From Clostridia bacterium (GTDB lineage Bacteria; Bacillota; Clostridia; Oscillospirales; CAG-272): a stretch of 7,227 nucleotides of DNA. The notes below the pieces were generated by a model. The model saw only the letters and a list, made by a program, of their open reading frames with translations. It ran no database searches and had not been told where the DNA came from. Positions 5,712 to 7,227 of this stretch are shown here, piece by piece (the first letter of the stretch is position 1; every line of letters starts with the position of its first letter). The DNA lies in the NCBI GenBank assembly GCA_900763885.1, contig CAAFLY010000129.1:1-7227 (forward strand), given 5' to 3'. The position numbers were made by a program, and so were the translations under genes.

Positions 5712-5740
5712 AGTGTACCACAAATAACAACACTTGTCAA
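5712..5740 (-). promoter_or_regulatory. Sigma-A promoter of lipoprotein gene A
   Basis: On the minus strand, a perfect -35 TTGACA (5735-5740), a 17-base spacer and -10 TACACT (5712-5717) preceded by TGG (extended -10). It lies between the terminator of gene B and gene A, so A can be expressed independently of the upstream peptidase-lipoprotein operon. The expected leader is about 34 bases and contains AAAGGAG. Confidence 0.85.
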
Positions 5741-5836
5741 TAGTCTCGCGAAAGTTTTTTTGCGATATTTTGCCCACAAGCGACAAGGGAACGTGAAAGC
5801 GTAAAGGAAATGCACACGAATGCGGCACACGACAGC

Positions 5837-5937
5837 GGCGCGGTCAGGCGGGGACAAAAAAACACCCGGCGGTCAGGCGGACTGTCGGGTGCGGGGGGCT
5901 ATTCGGGGGGGATGATCTGATCGATGCCGCGAACCGG
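5837..5937 (-). repeat. 3' duplicated block of the lipoprotein unit (copy B)
   Basis: Counterpart of 4593-4696, including the terminator and a VRGIDQIIPPE-stop coding remnant (about 5899-5934). In copy B that remnant is downstream of, and out of frame with, the actual stop of gene B at 5942. Confidence 0.8.
5856..5891 (-). terminator. Rho-independent terminator of lipoprotein gene B
   Basis: On the minus strand CACCCGA (5885-5891) pairs with the complement of CACCCGG (5863-5869), followed by seven T (5856-5862). It is a duplicate of the gene A terminator with one G-to-A change at the stem base that shortens the stem by one pair and lengthens the T run. It lies about 50 bases past the stop at 5942 and separates gene B from the promoter of gene A. 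Confidence 0.8.
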
Positions 5938-5941
5938 GGTC

Positions 5942-6898
5942 TCACGCAAGGGGCGCGGTTTCCACAGGGGTATTGGGATCGTCCGGGGGATTCTCGATCT
6001 GGTCGGGGGTGCCGTCGCCCTCGGTACCCGGAGCGAACGCGGGTCCGGTCCAGCAAAGCCTGTCCACCTCGACGGGGTACAGATTTTCTTCCGTCTGGAG
6101 CCGTATCAGCTCCTCATAGCCGTCGAAGATGCGGTCTATGTCGAATGTGGTGCCGTTGTATTTGCCGCACTGCTCCACGGCGGCTTCAAAATCGGTGCGG
6201 GAGATGTCGAAGCGATGGACAAGCTCGGTGAGGGAAAACCAGGTGTTGGGTATGTACTCACTCTTGGCGGGACCGGTTGGGAGCATACAGCCTTTGGTAT
6301 ACCCCTTTTCCTCCTGCCACGCGAACCAGGCGTTTTTCCCCTCTTCGGTTGCGCAGACAAGCTCACGCAGCCGCCACTTGATGGCGAACTCCTTCTCGAT
6401 ATGCCCGTCATACCACTGTTCATAGTTTTTGAGCAAAAACGCGTCCTCAACTTCTTCCGCGGTGCCGTTATAGAGGAGGTCCAGGTCTACGTAGCACATA
6501 TAATATCCCGAATCGGTGTAGAGATACGTTTCGTAGTCCTCCCGTGAGACGGAGAAATCGTGGATGAAATTGTATATGTTGTCCGCCGCTATGAAGTCTC
6601 CGTCGCAGCAGAATATCTGTGGTTGGTTTCTTGCCCAATCCAAATAACGCGCCATCGTCTCGTCGCTTTTGGACGCTTCCGGCAAACCATTGCAAGCCAG
6701 ATGGTAGTTTTGGAGATGATGCACATCTATAATTTCACGGACGGGAGCGACAGAAACGGTTTCCGATTCTGTCTCCGCTGTCGCTTCGGTTTCCGCGTCT
6801 GCCATCGTTTCCGGCGGAGGGGAATCCGTCACGACAGGCGTTCTGGAGCAGGAGCAGAGCAGGAACAGCGATACTAATATGATGATGAATTTTTTCAT
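5942..6898 (-). CDS. Lipoprotein B, tandem paralogue of the 4655-5671 gene
   Basis: A 318-residue predicted lipoprotein, function unknown. Signal peptide MKKFIIILVSLFLLCSC has lipobox LCSC and lipidated Cys17, then a Thr/Glu-rich linker. The same two internal segments are present: DNIYNFIHDFSVSREDYE through VDLDLLYNG (about 106-145) and SLTELVHRFDISRTDFEAA through DIDRIFDGYEEL (about 222-264). A CC pair (97-98), Cys244 in EQCGKYNG and Cys282 in RLCWTG have counterparts in gene A. The stretch between the N-terminal linker and residue about 215 has diverged from gene A (roughly half identical by eye), whereas the C-terminal 78 residues are nearly identical. The C-terminus ends ETAPLA, shorter than A, apparently through a frame change. 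The start ATG (6896-6898) overlaps the stop of the upstream M23 gene as ATGA and has no clear ribosome site, implying translational coupling. Confidence 0.85.
   Translation of the reverse strand: MKKFIIILVSLFLLCSCSRTPVVTDSPPPETMADAETEATAETESETVSVAPVREIIDVHHLQNYHLACNGLPEASKSDETMARYLDWARNQPQIFCCDGDFIAADNIYNFIHDFSVSREDYETYLYTDSGYYMCYVDLDLLYNGTAEEVEDAFLLKNYEQWYDGHIEKEFAIKWRLRELVCATEEGKNAWFAWQEEKGYTKGCMLPTGPAKSEYIPNTWFSLTELVHRFDISRTDFEAAVEQCGKYNGTTFDIDRIFDGYEELIRLQTEENLYPVEVDRLCWTGPAFAPGTEGDGTPDQIENPPDDPNTPVETAPLA
6023..6258 (-). repeat. C-terminal conserved block, copy B
   Basis: Partner of 4793-5028: identical length, five transitions. See lipoproteins A and B. Confidence 0.9.
6768..6874 (-). 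repeat. N-terminal conserved block, copy B
   Basis: Partner of 5526-5632: identical length, about five transitions. Upstream of it the two genes diverge within the signal peptide. Confidence 0.85.
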
Positions 6899-7227
6899 GG
6901 CATGAAACTCAGCGGATCGATTGTAACGTTGAAGTTTGAGTTTTTCGATACGCTTATATGCAGATGTTCATTAGTGACACTGCCTGTGCTACCTTGCACA
7001 CCGATCATCTGCCCGGCTGTCACTGTGTCAGCGGTTGCTACAGAATAGGACGACAAATGCTGATACCGGAAATAATGTGTGCCATCATAAACTGTGACAT
7101 ACTTTCCCAATGCAGATGTTTCGCCAGTCGCTGTGACTGTGCCGCCGCTCATACTTTTTACATTTTTATTGGTGCTTGAACTTACAAGATCCAAACCTTT
7201 ATGCAGATCAAGGGTTGGTTCAAGATC
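6895..7227 (-). CDS. M23 family metallopeptidase, C-terminal part (runs off window)
   Basis: The last 110 residues of a zinc peptidase of the LytM/M23 family, which cleaves peptide cross-links in peptidoglycan; the beginning lies beyond the window. The frame is open to 7227. All expected active-site elements are visible, counted from the first residue in the window: HKGLD (His9 and Asp13, zinc ligands), YQHLS (His57, catalytic), GQMIGVQGSTG (72-82) and EHLHISV (His88 catalytic, His90 zinc ligand). The catalytic core therefore looks intact and active. The protein ends DPLSFMP, and its TGA overlaps the ATG of lipoprotein gene B (ATGA). The sequence is less GC-rich and its codon use is more AT-tolerant than feoAB, which may mean a different origin. 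An N-terminal signal or anchor cannot be judged. A TTG at 7192-7194 is not a credible start because the HxGxD motif lies upstream of it. Confidence 0.88.
   Translation of the reverse strand, partial: DLEPTLDLHKGLDLVSSSTNKNVKSMSGGTVTATGETSALGKYVTVYDGTHYFRYQHLSSYSVATADTVTAGQMIGVQGSTGSVTNEHLHISVSKNSNFNVTIDPLSFMP

Noticed and set aside
3785..5743. A 652-codon plus-strand frame across the feoB 3' end and lipoprotein A
   Set aside because: It crosses a convergent gene junction and reads FeoB and an antisense lipoprotein out of frame, giving Gly/Arg/Ala-rich low-complexity sequence.
1..7227. tRNA, rRNA, riboswitch, transposase or phage integrase
   Set aside because: I saw no cloverleaf, conserved rRNA segment, recognisable riboswitch core or recombinase motif on either strand, although structured RNAs are hard to exclude by eye.

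Overview
The window reads as chromosomal DNA of a GC-rich Bacillota bacterium, probably a gut-type clostridium (Oscillospirales/Ruminococcaceae-like). This placement is inferred from family content: a Cthe_2159-type beta-helix protein, a DUF975 membrane protein, a Gram-positive-type FeoB, and lipoproteins with Clostridia-style signal peptides, together with good sigma-A promoters and GGAGG ribosome sites. No RNA gene or taxonomic marker is present to confirm it.

Layout. Positions 1-131 hold copy R1 of an intergenic repeat. Positions 146-1096 (minus) encode a secreted beta-helix carbohydrate-binding protein with its own promoter. Positions 1291-1848 (minus) encode a DUF975 membrane protein with promoter and terminator. 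Positions 1849-2546 are non-coding apart from the DUF975 promoter and carry two further copies of the same repeat, R2 (minus) and R3 (plus), in inverted orientation around a roughly 170 bp spacer. Positions 2547-4592 (plus) are feoA-feoB, a ferrous iron importer. Positions 4593-6898 (minus) hold two tandem paralogous lipoprotein genes, each followed by its own nearly identical terminator. Positions 6895-7227 (minus) are the 3' end of an M23 metallopeptidase gene that overlaps the second lipoprotein gene by ATGA and runs off the window.

How the genes relate. FeoA and FeoB act together in Fe(II) uptake and converge on the lipoprotein locus. The M23 peptidase and the adjacent lipoprotein are translationally coupled and probably form one cell-wall or envelope operon. 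The second lipoprotein gene has its own strong promoter. The beta-helix protein and the DUF975 protein are also envelope proteins but are separately transcribed.

Most notable features. (1) The lipoprotein pair is a mosaic: about 98% nucleotide identity in a 236 bp C-terminal block and about 95% in a 107 bp N-terminal block, with a strongly diverged centre. (2) A repeat of roughly 180 bp occurs three times in 2.5 kb; its G/C-rich, quadruplex-prone end always faces the adjacent gene, and one strand carries a partly conserved reading frame. (3) The compact FeoB has extra cysteine clusters. I see no defence system, CRISPR array, recombinase or RNA gene.
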